A DNA stretch of 42,808 nt, taken from positions 1-42,808 of the forward strand of contig JAKIUN010000031.1 in the NCBI GenBank assembly GCA_021647505.1, in the 5' to 3' direction. A model generated the notes under the pieces. That model was not told the DNA's origin and made no database searches. It worked only from the letters and a program-made list of their open reading frames with translations. The position numbers were made by a program, and so were the translations under genes. The DNA comes from Gammaproteobacteria bacterium (GTDB lineage Bacteria; Pseudomonadota; Gammaproteobacteria; SZUA-152). Below are positions 17,931-28,621 of the stretch, one piece after another. The stretch's first letter is position 1. Every line of letters starts with the position of its first letter.

Positions 17931-18102
17931 ATTTTGGTAATACTGCCCACGCCAGAAGCTGAGGGCTGGCCGGGGTTGATGAAGACGCCCAATGGGCTGT
18001 TGAATATGGTTTTGTCATTGCTTGTCTTTGTATGTCAGACTTGCGCGCGTTATTGGCAACGATACCGGCGACGAACAACGCGGGATCGTCTGGAGAACCG
18101 TC
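17931..18102. other. sucC upstream region
   Basis: No gene is seen. It should contain the sucCD promoter, but no clear consensus promoter is visible. An open frame runs through it into sucC; the first 27 codons of that frame lack any sucC similarity. Confidence 0.4.
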
Positions 18103-19272
18103 ATGAATCTTCACGAATTTCAGGCCAAGCACCTGTTTGCGGAATACGGCTTGCAGGTGCCGGCCGGTCAGAGGGTCGCCACTCTCGGCGAGGCTCGCGT
18201 CGCGGCCCGTGCGTTGGGCGGCGAGCGCTGGGTGGTCAAGGCGCAGGTGCACGCCGGCGGTCGCGGCAAGGGCGGCGGCGTCAAGCTGGTCGATGGCGAG
18301 GGTGAACTGGAATCAGCCGTCAAGGCCATGCTGGGTATGAATCTGGTCACCCACCAGACCGGCCCCAAGGGCCTGCCGGTGGACACGCTGCTGATTGAGA
18401 CGCCCTGTGATATCGTCCGCGAACTTTATCTCGGTGTGCTCATCGACCGTGCCCGTAACCGTGTGGTGTTCATGGCTTCCGGCGAAGGCGGCATGGATAT
18501 CGAGGAAGTAGCCGCCAACCGGCCGGAGAAGATTCTTACCGTGGCCGTCGACCCTGTCGCCGGCCTGCAGGGCTACCAGTGCCGTCAGCTGGCTTTTGGT
18601 TTAGGCCTTGAGGGCCCGCAGATTCGCGAGCTGACCCAGACCATGCTCGGTCTTTACCGTCTGTTCACGGAGAAGGATCTCAGCCTGGTGGAGATCAATC
18701 CGCTGGTGGTCACCGGCGACGACCGTCTGCTGGCCCTGGACGCCAAGGTCAACATCGACGACAACGCCCTGTTCCGGCAGAAGGCACTGGAAGAGCTGCG
18801 TGATCCCACCCAGGAAGACCCCAGCGAACACAAAGCGCAGCAGTTCGACCTCAACTATGTCACCCTCGATGGCAATATCGGCTGCATGGTCAACGGCGCC
18901 GGCTTGGCCATGGCCACCATGGACATCATCAAGCTGCACGGCGGCGAGCCGGCCAACTTCCTTGACGTGGGCGGTGGTACGACCGCCGAGCGTGTCGCCG
19001 AGGCCCTCAAGCTGATTGTCGCCGATCATAAGGTGGAGGCCATCCTGGTCAACATCTTTGGCGGCATTGTACGCTGTGACCTGATCGCCGATGGCATCGT
19101 CGCGGCGATCAAAGAGGTGGGGCTGGAAATCCCCGTAGTGGTGCGCCTCGAAGGCACCAATGCCGAGCAGGGCCGTGATATTCTCGCCCACAGCGGGCTG
19201 GCGGTGACCCCCGCGGGTGACCTGGCTGACGCTGCCGCTAAGGTGGTGGCTGCCGCAGGAGGGACGAGCTGA
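18103..19272 (+). CDS. sucC: Succinyl-CoA synthetase beta subunit (ADP-forming)
   Basis: A 389-residue ATP-grasp subunit of the TCA-cycle enzyme making succinate and ATP from succinyl-CoA. Start [17 protein letters not shown] matches the family start, followed by [19 protein letters not shown] (ATP-grasp nucleotide region), [12 protein letters not shown] and a C-terminal CoA-ligase domain with [15 protein letters not shown] and [17 protein letters not shown] lies about 7 nt before the ATG. The stop overlaps the sucD start as TGATG. Confidence 0.97.
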   Translation: MNLHEFQAKHLFAEYGLQVPAGQRVATLGEARVAARALGGERWVVKAQVHAGGRGKGGGVKLVDGEGELESAVKAMLGMNLVTHQTGPKGLPVDTLLIETPCDIVRELYLGVLIDRARNRVVFMASGEGGMDIEEVAANRPEKILTVAVDPVAGLQGYQCRQLAFGLGLEGPQIRELTQTMLGLYRLFTEKDLSLVEINPLVVTGDDRLLALDAKVNIDDNALFRQKALEELRDPTQEDPSEHKAQQFDLNYVTLDGNIGCMVNGAGLAMATMDIIKLHGGEPANFLDVGGGTTAERVAEALKLIVADHKVEAILVNIFGGIVRCDLIADGIVAAIKEVGLEIPVVVRLEGTNAEQGRDILAHSGLAVTPAGDLADAAAKVVAAAGGTS

Positions 19273-20144
19273 TGGCCATTCTCATCGATAAAGACACCCG
19301 CGTTATCGTCCAGGGCTTCACCGGCAAGCAGGGCAGCTTCCATGCCGAACAGGCTATCGCCTACGGCACCCGGCTGGTCGGCGGAGTCACACCCGGCAAG
19401 GGTGGGCAGACCCACCTCGAACGCCCCGTGTTCAATACCGTGCGCGACGCGGTGGACGAGACCGGCGCCGATGCCAGCCTGATCTTCGTTCCCGCCGCCT
19501 TCGCTGCCGACGCCATCCTCGAGGCCGAGGATGCCGGTATCGCCGTCATCGTCTGTATTACCGAAGGCATCCCGGTGCTGGACATGGTGAAGGTGAAAGC
19601 GGTTCTCGCGCACAGCGAATCGCGTCTCATCGGCCCCAACTGTCCCGGCATTATCACCCCTGGCGCGTGCAAGATCGGCATCATGCCCGGTGTCATCCAC
19701 CAGCCGGGGAAAATAGGCATCGTTTCCCGCTCCGGCACCCTGACCTACGAGGCGGTCTATCAGACCACCATCAACGGCCTGGGGCAGAGCACTTGTGTCG
19801 GCATCGGTGGTGACCCCATCCAGGGCATGAACTTCATCGACTGTCTGGCATTGTTCGAGCAGGATCCGCAGACCGAGGGTGTTATTCTGGTGGGCGAGAT
19901 CGGCGGCACTGCCGAGGAAGAGGCGGCGGAGTACATCCAGTCCCAGGTCAGCAAGCCTGTCGTGGGCTATATTGCCGGCGTCACTGCGCCACCCGGCAAG
20001 CGCATGGGCCACGCCGGTGCCATTATCGCCGGTGGTAAGGGAACCGCAGCTGACAAGTTCGCCGCGCTGGAGACGGCCGGCGTTACCGTGGCGCACTCTC
20101 CGGCGGAGCTGGGGGCGCGGATGCTAGAGGCCTTGTCCGGTTGA
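19272..20144 (+). CDS. sucD: Succinyl-CoA synthetase alpha subunit
   Basis: A 290-residue subunit that binds CoA and carries the phosphohistidine. Visible are the Rossmann-type CoA site [49 protein letters not shown] and [14 protein letters not shown] with the catalytic His. It starts within the stop codon of sucC, so the two are translationally coupled. The other TCA genes often found next to it (sucAB) are not present here. Confidence 0.97.
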   Translation: MAILIDKDTRVIVQGFTGKQGSFHAEQAIAYGTRLVGGVTPGKGGQTHLERPVFNTVRDAVDETGADASLIFVPAAFAADAILEAEDAGIAVIVCITEGIPVLDMVKVKAVLAHSESRLIGPNCPGIITPGACKIGIMPGVIHQPGKIGIVSRSGTLTYEAVYQTTINGLGQSTCVGIGGDPIQGMNFIDCLALFEQDPQTEGVILVGEIGGTAEEEAAEYIQSQVSKPVVGYIAGVTAPPGKRMGHAGAIIAGGKGTAADKFAALETAGVTVAHSPAELGARMLEALSG

Positions 20145-20166
20145 TTTTTCCGGTTACCACCGTCAG

Positions 20167-20237
20167 GTAGGGTGGGCATTGCCCACCATTAATGTCCGCG
20201 TAAGGTAAGCCATCCTGGTGGGCAGTGCCCACCCTAC
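20167..20237. repeat. 71-bp inverted repeat (GTAGGGTGGGCA family)
   Basis: Two 22-bp arms (20167-20188 and 20216-20237) match as an inverted repeat with one mismatch; each arm starts GTAGGGTGGGCA and is itself partly palindromic. A half copy is at 14305 and a short tail at about 917. Such elements are common between genes in this group of bacteria and may act as a terminator for sucCD. Confidence 0.85.
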
Positions 20238-20282
20238 GGGATCGTGGTGAATCAAACCCGTATTTTCTCAGGCAAGAAAACC

Positions 20283-21914
20283 ATGTCCCATTCCCTTCGC
20301 ATCGTCATGGCCCAGCTCGACCTACTGGTGGGCGACATCGACGGCAATGCCGAAAAGGTCATCGCCGCGACCGCGCGCGCACGCGATGAACTGCATGCCC
20401 ACGCCATCGTCTTTCCCGAGCTAACCTTAAGTGGTTACCCGCCGGAAGACCTCTTGCTGCGTCCTGGCTTCAATCGCCGTATCGCCACGGCACTGGCCCA
20501 TGTCGCCGAGCAGGTACACGGTATCGACGTGATCCTCGGCTATCCACGGCAGACAGAGGCCGGTCTCTACAATGCCGCCAGCCTGTTGCGTGATGGTGCG
20601 GTCGCCGCCACCTGTGACAAGTTCGAGCTGCCCAATTACAGTGTGTTCGACGAGAAGCGCTATTTTGTCGCTGGCAACGAGCCCTGCGTGGTGGAGATCG
20701 CCGGGGTGCCGGTGGGTATTACTATTTGTGAAGATATTTGGTATCCCCGGGCGGCACACGTAGCCAAGACGGCGGGAGCGCGCCTGCTGGTCAATCTCAA
20801 CGCCTCGCCATTTCACCTCGGCAAACGTGACGAGCGTATCGAGGCGCTGCATGCACGCACCATCGAAACCGGCTTGCCGATGCTCTACGTCAACCTGGTG
20901 GGGGGGCAGGATGAGCTGGTGTTTGATGGCGCTTCCCTGGTGATGAATGCCGACGGCAGCCTGGCGCAGCGTGCGCCGGCCTTTGTGAGCGACCTCTATC
21001 CGGCCAATTTCAGCGTTGCCGACGATGGCCGCGTGGACGCGGTGCAGGGTACAGTCTGCACCCCGGCGAGTGAGGAAGAGAGCGTCTATAAGGCGCTGGT
21101 TCTCGGCGTGCGCGACTATATCGAAAAAAACGGCTTTCCCGGCGCCATCATCGGCCTCTCCGGTGGCATTGATTCGGCCCTCACCCTGGCGGTGGCAGTG
21201 GATGCCATCGGTGCCGAGCGGGTAGAGGCGGTGATGATGCCCTCGCGCTACACCCTGGATATCAGCCTGACCGATGCCCAGGCCGAAGCCGAGACGCTGG
21301 GCGTGGAGTATCATGTGCTGCCCATCGAACCGGCCTTCAAGGTCTTTCTCGATATCCTCAAGGACGAGTTCGCCACTTGCGAGCCGGACACGACGGAAGA
21401 GAATATTCAGGCCCGCTGCCGCGCCGTATTGCTGATGGCGATCTCCAACAAGAAACACAAAGTCGTGCTGAGCACGGGTAACAAGAGTGAGGTTTCGGTA
21501 GGTTATTCCACCCTCTATGGCGATATGGCCGGTGGTTTCGACGTGCTCAAGGACGTGCCCAAGACCCTGGTCTATCGCCTCAGTGAATACCGCAACCGTC
21601 TGTCGCCGGTGATCCCGCAGCGCGTCATCGAACGTCCGCCGTCGGCAGAGCTGGCCCCGGATCAGAAGGACAGCGACAGCCTGCCGCCCTACGATGTACT
21701 GGACGCGATTCTGGAAATGTATGTGGAACAGGATCGTTGTGCGGAAGAAATCGTTGCGGCGGGGTATGATACAGCCATCGTGGATCGGGTAATCCGGCTG
21801 GTGAACCGCAACGAATACAAACGCCGCCAGGCGGCGCCGGGGGTACGCATTACCCGGCGTGCCTTTGGACGTGACCGGCGTTATCCCATAACCTCGGGTT
21901 ATGATCGGCGCTGA
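20283..21914 (+). CDS. nadE: Glutamine-dependent NAD synthetase
   Basis: A 543-residue two-domain enzyme that makes NAD from deamido-NAD. Residues 1-260 are a nitrilase-type glutaminase (FPELTLSGYPPEDLLLRPGF, then the lysine segment CDKFELPNYSVFDEKRYF and the cysteine in GITICEDIWYPR). The rest is an ATP-pyrophosphatase synthetase domain with LSGGIDSALTLAVAVDAIG, the KHKVVLSTGNKSEVSVGY stretch and PPSAELAPDQKDSDSLPPYD. An upstream in-frame ATG at 20244 would place the start inside the repeat's flank; 20283 gives the normal start SHSLRIVMAQLD. It precedes glnB, a common pairing. Confidence 0.95.
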   Translation: MSHSLRIVMAQLDLLVGDIDGNAEKVIAATARARDELHAHAIVFPELTLSGYPPEDLLLRPGFNRRIATALAHVAEQVHGIDVILGYPRQTEAGLYNAASLLRDGAVAATCDKFELPNYSVFDEKRYFVAGNEPCVVEIAGVPVGITICEDIWYPRAAHVAKTAGARLLVNLNASPFHLGKRDERIEALHARTIETGLPMLYVNLVGGQDELVFDGASLVMNADGSLAQRAPAFVSDLYPANFSVADDGRVDAVQGTVCTPASEEESVYKALVLGVRDYIEKNGFPGAIIGLSGGIDSALTLAVAVDAIGAERVEAVMMPSRYTLDISLTDAQAEAETLGVEYHVLPIEPAFKVFLDILKDEFATCEPDTTEENIQARCRAVLLMAISNKKHKVVLSTGNKSEVSVGYSTLYGDMAGGFDVLKDVPKTLVYRLSEYRNRLSPVIPQRVIERPPSAELAPDQKDSDSLPPYDVLDAILEMYVEQDRCAEEIVAAGYDTAIVDRVIRLVNRNEYKRRQAAPGVRITRRAFGRDRRYPITSGYDRR

Positions 21915-21945
21915 TGCTGTATTTCGTGGTGGTTTAGCTGGTTGA

Positions 21946-22314
<369 letters not shown>

Positions 22315-22393
22315 TTTGGTCTGTATTTGTCTGTTTCAGGCCAGAATCAGGTCTTCACTGCCTGGCTGTTGCAATGACTTTTTCGGTCGTCTG

Positions 22394-23188
22394 TTACAGG
22401 CCGAAACCGATAGAGGATTGGGTGGTTTCCCGCGCCGAAGGGAAGTTGAGTTCTTTTACCCGCCGTGCATCTGTGGCCAGATCCTGTAGATCCAGCGCCT
22501 CGTAGGCGGTGATGAGAATATCCAGTGCGCTGGGAATCGTGGGCGAACGGGGATAGGTTTCCAGCACGAAGGTGGCGCGATTGGCGGCCGCCACATAGGC
22601 GTGACGTTTGAGATAGTAACGTGCCACATGGATCTCGTGCTCGGCGAGGTGTTCGCGCAGTATTTTCATGTGGCGGATGGCGTCTTGCACGTAGCGGCTG
22701 TCGGGGAAGCGCTGTACCAACTGATTGAAGTAGTTGAAGGACTGCCGTGCCGAGCTCGGGTCGAGCAGGCTGGAATCGATGGTGACGGCAAAATCCAGCG
22801 GATTGTCTTTCTTGCTGGCGCTGGCCAGACCACGCAGGTAATAGGCATAATCCACGCTGGGATGACGTGGATGCAGCTTGATGAAACGATCGGCGGCGGC
22901 GATGGCGGAATCCGGCTCTTCGAATTTGTAATAGGCGTAGGCGGTGTCCAGCTGCGCCTGCTCGGCGTATTTGCCGAAGGGATACTTGGCCTCCAGGGTT
23001 TCGAAGTGCTTAATGGCCGACTCGTAGTCGCTGGATCGAAGCGCGGCCTTGGCCTCGCTGTAGAGGAGTTCGGCCGACCATTTACTGCTGTCATCCAGCG
23101 TGGAGGCGCAGCCACCGAGCAATAGCGTGGCCAGCAACAGGGCGGGTAGCAGGCGGAGCGGTGTGTTTATGATGATATTCAGGGCCAT
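22394..23188 (-). CDS. bamD: Outer membrane assembly lipoprotein BamD
   Basis: A 264-residue lipoprotein of the BAM complex. The lipobox LLLGGC places the lipidated Cys at residue 27. Five TPR-like repeats follow, with YESAIKHFETLEAKYPFGKY, DSAIAAADRFIKLHPRHPSV and SRYVQDAIRHMKILREHLAE, typical for BamD. It is divergent from rluD (103 bp between starts), the standard arrangement in gammaproteobacteria. Confidence 0.96.
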   Translation of the reverse strand: MALNIIINTPLRLLPALLLATLLLGGCASTLDDSSKWSAELLYSEAKAALRSSDYESAIKHFETLEAKYPFGKYAEQAQLDTAYAYYKFEEPDSAIAAADRFIKLHPRHPSVDYAYYLRGLASASKKDNPLDFAVTIDSSLLDPSSARQSFNYFNQLVQRFPDSRYVQDAIRHMKILREHLAEHEIHVARYYLKRHAYVAAANRATFVLETYPRSPTIPSALDILITAYEALDLQDLATDARRVKELNFPSARETTQSSIGFGL

Positions 23189-23291
23189 GGTCTCGGAAAA
23201 AGGACAGAAAGGGGCAATTGCCGCAAAGCGGGTTATTATAGCGGCCCGGCGGGGTAGAGAACACCGCCGTCATTCCCGTTAGAGATAATCC

Positions 23292-24248
23292 ATGACCGAG
23301 TCCCACAGATTGACCGAAATTATCCCCGAGAAGCTGGCCGGTCTACGCCTGGATCAGGCCCTGGCGGCACTGTTCCCCGATTATTCCCGCGCCCGTCTGA
23401 CTCGCTGGATCAAGGAGGGTCATGTGCGGGTGGACGGCATGCGCCTGCGTCCCCGCGATGCGGTGCACGGCGGTGAGGAGGTGGTGCTGGAGGCGGAACA
23501 GGAGGTGGAGACCACCTGGCGCGCGCAGGATATTCCTCTGGATATTGTCTTTGAGGACGAGGCCGTGCTGCTTGTCAACAAACCCGCCGGGTTGGTGGTG
23601 CACCCCGGTGCGGGCAACATGGACGGCACGCTCAGTAATGCCCTGCTGCACTATGATCCGGCGCTGGAACATGTGCCGCGTGCTGGCGTGGTGCACCGTC
23701 TCGACAAGGGCACCAGCGGCCTGCTGGTGGTGGCGCGAACCCTGGTGGCGCGGAAATCGCTGGTGGAACAGCTGCAGGCACGCGACTTCGAGCGCGAATA
23801 CCTGGCTCTCACCGTTGGCCTGATGACCGCCGGTGGTTGCGTGGAAGCACCCATCGGCCGGCACCCCGTCCATCGTCTGCGCCAGGCCGTGGTGCCCGGT
23901 GGCCGCGAGGCCATCACCCATTACCGGGTCGAGGAGCGCTTTCGTGCCCACACCTTGCTGCGTGTGAAACTGGAGACCGGCCGTACTCACCAGATCCGTG
24001 TACACATGGCCTATCTGAAATATCCGCTGGTGGGTGACCCGGTCTACGGTGGCCGTCTGCGCATTCCTGCTGGCGCCACGCCAGGGCTAGATGCTGCCCT
24101 GCGTGTTTTCAAGCGTCAGGCCCTGCATGCCGAGCGACTGGGCTTTGAACACCCACTCAGCGGCGAGTCCGTGAGCTGGCAGGCGCCACTGCCGGACGAT
24201 ATGGCCGCCCTACTGGATGCCTGTCGCGAAGACAGCCAAGCGGTTTGA
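23292..24248 (+). CDS. rluD: 23S rRNA pseudouridine synthase RluD
   Basis: A 318-residue enzyme that makes pseudouridines 1911, 1915 and 1917 in helix 69 of 23S rRNA. It has an N-terminal S4 RNA-binding domain ([20 protein letters not shown], residues 19-75) and an RluA-type catalytic domain with [16 protein letters not shown], catalytic Asp138, and a later [12 protein letters not shown] motif. The gene is followed 4 nt downstream by pgeF. Confidence 0.96.
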   Translation: MTESHRLTEIIPEKLAGLRLDQALAALFPDYSRARLTRWIKEGHVRVDGMRLRPRDAVHGGEEVVLEAEQEVETTWRAQDIPLDIVFEDEAVLLVNKPAGLVVHPGAGNMDGTLSNALLHYDPALEHVPRAGVVHRLDKGTSGLLVVARTLVARKSLVEQLQARDFEREYLALTVGLMTAGGCVEAPIGRHPVHRLRQAVVPGGREAITHYRVEERFRAHTLLRVKLETGRTHQIRVHMAYLKYPLVGDPVYGGRLRIPAGATPGLDAALRVFKRQALHAERLGFEHPLSGESVSWQAPLPDDMAALLDACREDSQAV

Positions 24249-24252
24249 CAGC

Positions 24253-24996
24253 ATGCCTGGACTGATTCCCGTGGACTGGCCTGCACCGAAAAATGTGCGG
24301 GCAGCCACCACTTCGCGCATCGGTGGGGTCAGCCGTGCACCCTTCGACAGTTTCAATCTGGCCGATCATGTCGGCGATCATCCGGTGGCGGTGTTGGCCA
24401 ACCGCGAGCTGCTGCTGGAAGAACTGGCCCTGCCGGCGGAACCTCTATGGCTGAAACAGGTGCACGGTAGCCGTGTCATTAGCCTTGATGGCTTGTCGAC
24501 CGGGTTACCCGAGGCCGATGCCAGTGTCAGCACCGAACCCGGTCGGGTATGTGCCGTGCTGACGGCTGACTGCTTGCCGGTGCTGTTCTGCGACCGCGCC
24601 GGTACATGTGTCGCCGCCGCCCACGCCGGCTGGCGGGGATTGGCGACGGGGGTGCTGGAGGCGACGGTGGCGCAGATGGCCGTGGCCGCAGACGAGATCA
24701 TGGCTTGGCTCGGCCCCGCCATCGGTCCGCAGGCCTTTGAGGTGGGTACGGATGTGCGCACGGCTTTCATCGATGACGATGCCGCCAGCGCCACCGCCTT
24801 CGTTGCTCAGGGTGATGATCGCTGGCTGGCTGACATCGTCCAGTTGGCGCGCAGGCGACTGGTACGGGCCGGGGTCACTGCTGTGTATGGCGGTGACCGC
24901 TGCACCTATAGCGAGGCCGGCATGTTTTATTCCTATCGCCGTGACGGCGCTACCGGGCGCGTGGCCAGTTTGGTGTGGTTGTCAAACGGCGAATAG
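24253..24996 (+). CDS. pgeF: PgeF/YfiH family multicopper-like enzyme
   Basis: A 247-residue YfiH/LACC1-family protein, formerly called polyphenol oxidase and shown in several organisms to edit peptidoglycan precursors or cleave purine nucleosides. The metal-site segments are QVHGSRVI, LTADCLPVLFCDRAG and AAHAGWRGLATGVLEAT, and near the end GGDRCTYSEAGMFYSYRRDG. The start at 24253 lies just after the rluD stop; an upstream start inside rluD would add [12 protein letters not shown]. The rluD-pgeF order is a common gammaproteobacterial operon. Confidence 0.93.
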   Translation: MPGLIPVDWPAPKNVRAATTSRIGGVSRAPFDSFNLADHVGDHPVAVLANRELLLEELALPAEPLWLKQVHGSRVISLDGLSTGLPEADASVSTEPGRVCAVLTADCLPVLFCDRAGTCVAAAHAGWRGLATGVLEATVAQMAVAADEIMAWLGPAIGPQAFEVGTDVRTAFIDDDAASATAFVAQGDDRWLADIVQLARRRLVRAGVTAVYGGDRCTYSEAGMFYSYRRDGATGRVASLVWLSNGE

Positions 24997-25088
24997 AGAC
25001 GTCTGATTATCCGCAATCCGCAGTTATCTCTCCTCCAATCACGATAATCACTAAAGTTTCAGGCGCTGTTGCACGCCTTGTTTATCCC

Positions 25089-25184
25089 ATGGAGGCGTTA
25101 AAATTTCTGGCAATAGTCTTTTTCATAATAGGAGGTGGTGAGTGGGTGATCCAGTCATTTGCGCTCTACAATGGATTGTTTTAG
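25089..25184 (+). CDS. Possible 31-residue membrane peptide
   Basis: An open frame encodes a short peptide with one hydrophobic helix (FLAIVFFIIGGGEWVIQS). No ribosome-binding site is visible before the ATG. It fills the 270-bp gap between pgeF and the FIST-domain gene. This could well be chance; I list it because the hydrophobic stretch is clean. Confidence 0.2.
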   Translation: MEALKFLAIVFFIIGGGEWVIQSFALYNGLF

Positions 25185-25266
25185 GCTGACAACTGGTGCC
25201 GGATGACCTTGATGACCGGAAGGAGGTGTGTTTCCGATCATGTCGCTGTAATTAAAGGAGAACAGC

Positions 25267-26475
25267 ATGCACGTTGCAACCGCAGACTCAATTCTTGATT
25301 CTTCCAAAGAAGCCGCAGACCAACTTTGGGAACAACTCTCAACCCGCCTGGGCGCCCCCCCTGATTGGATCGTTGTCGCGCCATCCGTCAGCTACGATAT
25401 TTCTCAATTGCAGCAAACATTGATTAATCACGGGGCCAAACGTTTCCATGGAAGTACCTCTTGCCTCGGCGCAATGACCGAGCGTGGTGTGGTCAATGCC
25501 GAGGGACGAGGTATTGCCGCCTTTGGTGTCGCCGACCCTGACGGACATTATGGTGTTGGCGAGGCAACGCTGGATGCGGCTGCATCACCGGAAGCCGCTA
25601 CTTGCCAAGCCCTGGATGCCGCACTCAATGACGCCGGGCGGCCCGGTGAAGTACCCGACCTGATATGGATCAGTGCTCCCCCTGGTTGTGAGGAAAGAGC
25701 GATCAGTGAGATTGAGGCCTCACTCGGCACGGGTGTGCCCATTATCGGTGGCAGCTCTGCCGACAATGATGTGAGTGGCCAGTGGGCCCAACTGACCCAA
25801 GCCGGTGTGTACCCCGATGCGATTGTCATCTCAGTGCTGTTTCCATCGACAGAACTCTATTTTGCATTTCACAGTGGTTATGAGCCGACAGAAATAAAAG
25901 GTCGTGTAACGCGTGCCGATGGCCGTATCCTGTATGAAATTGATGGGCGTCCGGCGGCGGAGGTCTACAATGACTGGACTGGTGGCGTGCTCCAGGATGC
26001 GTTTGCGACCGGTGAGCAGAACGTACTGCCGCTGACAACGTTATACCCGCTGGGCCGGGTGGTAGGAAGCGTCGGTGGTACCGCCTATCATCAACTCTCG
26101 CACCCAAATCATATTACACCGGAACGTGGCTTGAGCTTGTTTTCAGATGTTGCGGTGGGCGACGAATTTTGGTTAATGAAAGGGACTCGTGACAGCCTGA
26201 TCGAGCGAGCAGGCCGGGTGGCTCGGGCGGCGATGCGAACCGGTGATGTAGCGCCCAGTGATATTGCCGGTGGCTTGGTGATTTACTGTGCCGGCTGCAT
26301 GTTAACCGTCCAGGATCAGATGGATAACGTGGTTGGGCATCTTAATGATGCCTTGGAAGGGCGCCCCTTTCTAGGCTCGTTTACCTTTGGCGAACAGGGC
26401 TGTTTTATCGGTGGTGAAAACCGCCACGGGAATCTGATGATTTCGGTACTGTTGCTGGGCAATGCTCCCGTGTAG
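25267..26475 (+). CDS. FIST-domain sensor protein (NosP-like)
   Basis: A 402-residue protein with FIST N- and C-terminal domains: VVAPSVSYDISQLQQTLINH with STSCLGAMTERGVV in the N part, FATGEQNVLPLTTLYPLG in the middle, and IYCAGCMLTVQDQMDNVVGH and GSFTFGEQGCFIGGENRHGN near the end. FIST proteins include NosP, a haem protein that senses nitric oxide and controls a co-encoded histidine kinase. The kinase gene 3 nt downstream is exactly that context, so a NosP role is plausible but unproven. AAAGGAG lies 6 nt before the ATG. Confidence 0.82.
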   Translation: MHVATADSILDSSKEAADQLWEQLSTRLGAPPDWIVVAPSVSYDISQLQQTLINHGAKRFHGSTSCLGAMTERGVVNAEGRGIAAFGVADPDGHYGVGEATLDAAASPEAATCQALDAALNDAGRPGEVPDLIWISAPPGCEERAISEIEASLGTGVPIIGGSSADNDVSGQWAQLTQAGVYPDAIVISVLFPSTELYFAFHSGYEPTEIKGRVTRADGRILYEIDGRPAAEVYNDWTGGVLQDAFATGEQNVLPLTTLYPLGRVVGSVGGTAYHQLSHPNHITPERGLSLFSDVAVGDEFWLMKGTRDSLIERAGRVARAAMRTGDVAPSDIAGGLVIYCAGCMLTVQDQMDNVVGHLNDALEGRPFLGSFTFGEQGCFIGGENRHGNLMISVLLLGNAPV

Positions 26476-26478
26476 CAC

Positions 26479-28149
26479 ATGAAGCAAGCGAATGAAGAGC
26501 TCCGGGAAAGTTTAGTCGAGCTTCAAGCACAGCTTGAGCGCGAGCGGGCTTGGCGTAAGGAAGGTGATTTACTGTTGGCAGGGGTTACCCGCTTGGCAAC
26601 CGCACGAGACCCCGAGGCCGTTTATACCGTGCTGGTCGATGTACTGGGTCCTTTGTTGCACTTTGATGTTGCCGCCCTGTTTTTGGTTGACGATAATGTA
26701 TTGGTATCAATGGCCGCAGAGGATCACCTTCTTTCTGGGGTTCAGTTACGTATCGACCCCGCGTTACAACGGGTGCTATGCGGAAAATCTGTGACGGTCT
26801 TTGATACCTCGAAACAACCTGCCTGGGCGACGCAATCGCCCGCCTTGCTCAACCGCGTTCGTTCGGTGCTGCACATTCCTATTTTTGCCGGAGAGAGAGA
26901 CGCCGTACTGATTTGTGGCCATACCGAAAAAGGTTTTTTTGCCGCCCGCCATACCCGTACTGCACAGCGTATTGTGCCGATGGTATCGGCCGCCTTGCTC
27001 TCTATCCAGGGTTTTCAGCTACGACTTGAAAGCGAGCAGCAAAACCAGGCGGCGACCGCGATTGCGGCTCACCGCGACCTTCTCGAACGTGCCTTGGGTA
27101 GTGTGGGGGCCGGTGTTGGTTATGTGGCATCGGCAGGTCTGTTTCCCCTCGGCTGCACGTTACCTAATATTCTTGTGGACTGGGAGACGCCAGACGCTTG
27201 GTGGTTACACTACCGAACCCGATTGGAACTCGGCAATACCGTGCGCATCGGTGATGTCAGTCCAGCGAGTAACCGCTTTACCCATGAAGTTACCTTGATG
27301 GAGACCGCCGGCGATGAGCAGCTATTAGTAATTGCCGATGTCACCCGCTGGGTGTTTGCCGAGCAGGCCTTGCAAGACATGAATGCCGAATTAGTGATTG
27401 CTCGTGATACGGCATTGTCAGAAAGTCGCGCTAAATCCAGTTTTCTCGCCAACATGAGTCATGAGCTACGCACCCCGTTGAATGCCATTATTGGCTACAC
27501 CGAATTACTCTCCGAGGATGCGCAAGCGTATGAAAATATGGAGATGCTCGGTGATCTCAATCGTGTATTACTGGCGGCTACGCAACTACTATCCCTCATC
27601 GATGATGTCCTTGATTTGTCCAAAATTGAGGCTGAACGCATTGATATGAATATGACCTGGGTTGATTTGGATAGCCTGCTGGAAGAGGTCTGTGTGACAA
27701 TTACGCCCGCCGTTAAGCAGCGTGGCAATACCTTACGTGTGACACGCAAGGTATCCCAGGATAAGGTGTGGGCCGATAGAGAGCGCTTACACCAAGTGCT
27801 ACTGAATCTCGTCTCGAATGCTTCCAAGTTTACGACTTCCGGCGTTATTGATATTCATGTTGTTTTACGTCACACCGATGAGGACGGGGATCAATTTGCA
27901 TTCGAGGTTAGGGATACCGGAATTGGTATTCCTGCTGATCGTCTGGAACATATTTTTAAGCCTTTTTCCCAAGCGGATACCAGTACCACCCGGCGTTATG
28001 GGGGCACGGGTCTTGGCTTGACGATCAGCCGCAGTTATTGTGAATTAATGGGTGGCCGCCTGATGGCCGCGTCGACCGTGAACGTCGGGTCGACATTCAC
28101 GGTACTGTTACCCGTAGACTGTCCATTGATTAACGAATATAGGGAATGA
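26479..28149 (+). CDS. Soluble GAF-domain histidine kinase
   Basis: A 556-residue cytoplasmic kinase with no transmembrane segment. Order: N-terminal coiled coil (1-30), GAF-like domain (about 35-180), a second sensor-like region (200-295), HisKA with His328 in ANMSHELRTPLNAIIGY, then HATPase_c with VLLNLVSNASKFT, RDTGIGIPADRLE and RRYGGTGLGLTISRSY. It lacks a receiver domain. Soluble kinases beside FIST/NosP genes are controlled by the NosP partner; here the start lies 3 nt after that gene's stop. The output regulator is not adjacent; the next genes are metabolic. Confidence 0.9.
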   Translation: MKQANEELRESLVELQAQLERERAWRKEGDLLLAGVTRLATARDPEAVYTVLVDVLGPLLHFDVAALFLVDDNVLVSMAAEDHLLSGVQLRIDPALQRVLCGKSVTVFDTSKQPAWATQSPALLNRVRSVLHIPIFAGERDAVLICGHTEKGFFAARHTRTAQRIVPMVSAALLSIQGFQLRLESEQQNQAATAIAAHRDLLERALGSVGAGVGYVASAGLFPLGCTLPNILVDWETPDAWWLHYRTRLELGNTVRIGDVSPASNRFTHEVTLMETAGDEQLLVIADVTRWVFAEQALQDMNAELVIARDTALSESRAKSSFLANMSHELRTPLNAIIGYTELLSEDAQAYENMEMLGDLNRVLLAATQLLSLIDDVLDLSKIEAERIDMNMTWVDLDSLLEEVCVTITPAVKQRGNTLRVTRKVSQDKVWADRERLHQVLLNLVSNASKFTTSGVIDIHVVLRHTDEDGDQFAFEVRDTGIGIPADRLEHIFKPFSQADTSTTRRYGGTGLGLTISRSYCELMGGRLMAASTVNVGSTFTVLLPVDCPLINEYRE

Positions 28150-28320
28150 CTACCAAAGAGCGGGTGAGGTGTTGGGCATTCCTGTCTACCCGGGCATACA
28201 GGGTATTAATATTGTTGCGGTGCCCACTTAATATGGTTTGATTATTTGCGTGCCCAAAACAAACAAATTTCCTCGCAAACCGTATCGACCGATAGCGCAT
28301 AAAAAACAGGAGAACGCGCC

Positions 28321-28617
28321 ATGCATACCACGCTGGTCAAGGTCAATGTCAAAACCGAGCACATTGATGATTTTATTGCGGCAACACGCTTGAATCATGA
28401 AGCCTCTGTGCAGGAATCCGGAAATCTACGCTTTGACATATTACAGATGGCGGATGCCTCCGACCAGTTCATCCTTTACGAAGCCTATTGTGATGCAGAT
28501 GCCGCCGCAGCGCACAAAAAGACCGCGCACTATTTGGCATGGCGGGAGGCGGTTGCCGACTGGATGGCATCGCCGCGCCAAGGGGTGCACTACATCGGTC
28601 TATTTCCAGAGTACTGA
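28321..28617 (+). CDS. ABM-domain (quinol monooxygenase/LsrG-like) protein
   Basis: A 98-residue antibiotic-biosynthesis-monooxygenase domain: HTTLVKVNVKTEHIDDFIAA at the start, NLRFDILQMADASDQFILYE and AAAAHKKTAHYLAWREAVAD with the conserved His, then WMASPRQGVHYIGLFPEY. Related proteins are quinol monooxygenases or LsrG-type isomerases; the true reaction is unknown. AGGAG lies 8 nt before the ATG. It is 4 nt before the alcohol dehydrogenase gene, so the two form an operon and probably act on one compound. Confidence 0.8.
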   Translation: MHTTLVKVNVKTEHIDDFIAATRLNHEASVQESGNLRFDILQMADASDQFILYEAYCDADAAAAHKKTAHYLAWREAVADWMASPRQGVHYIGLFPEY

Positions 28618-28621
28618 GTCG

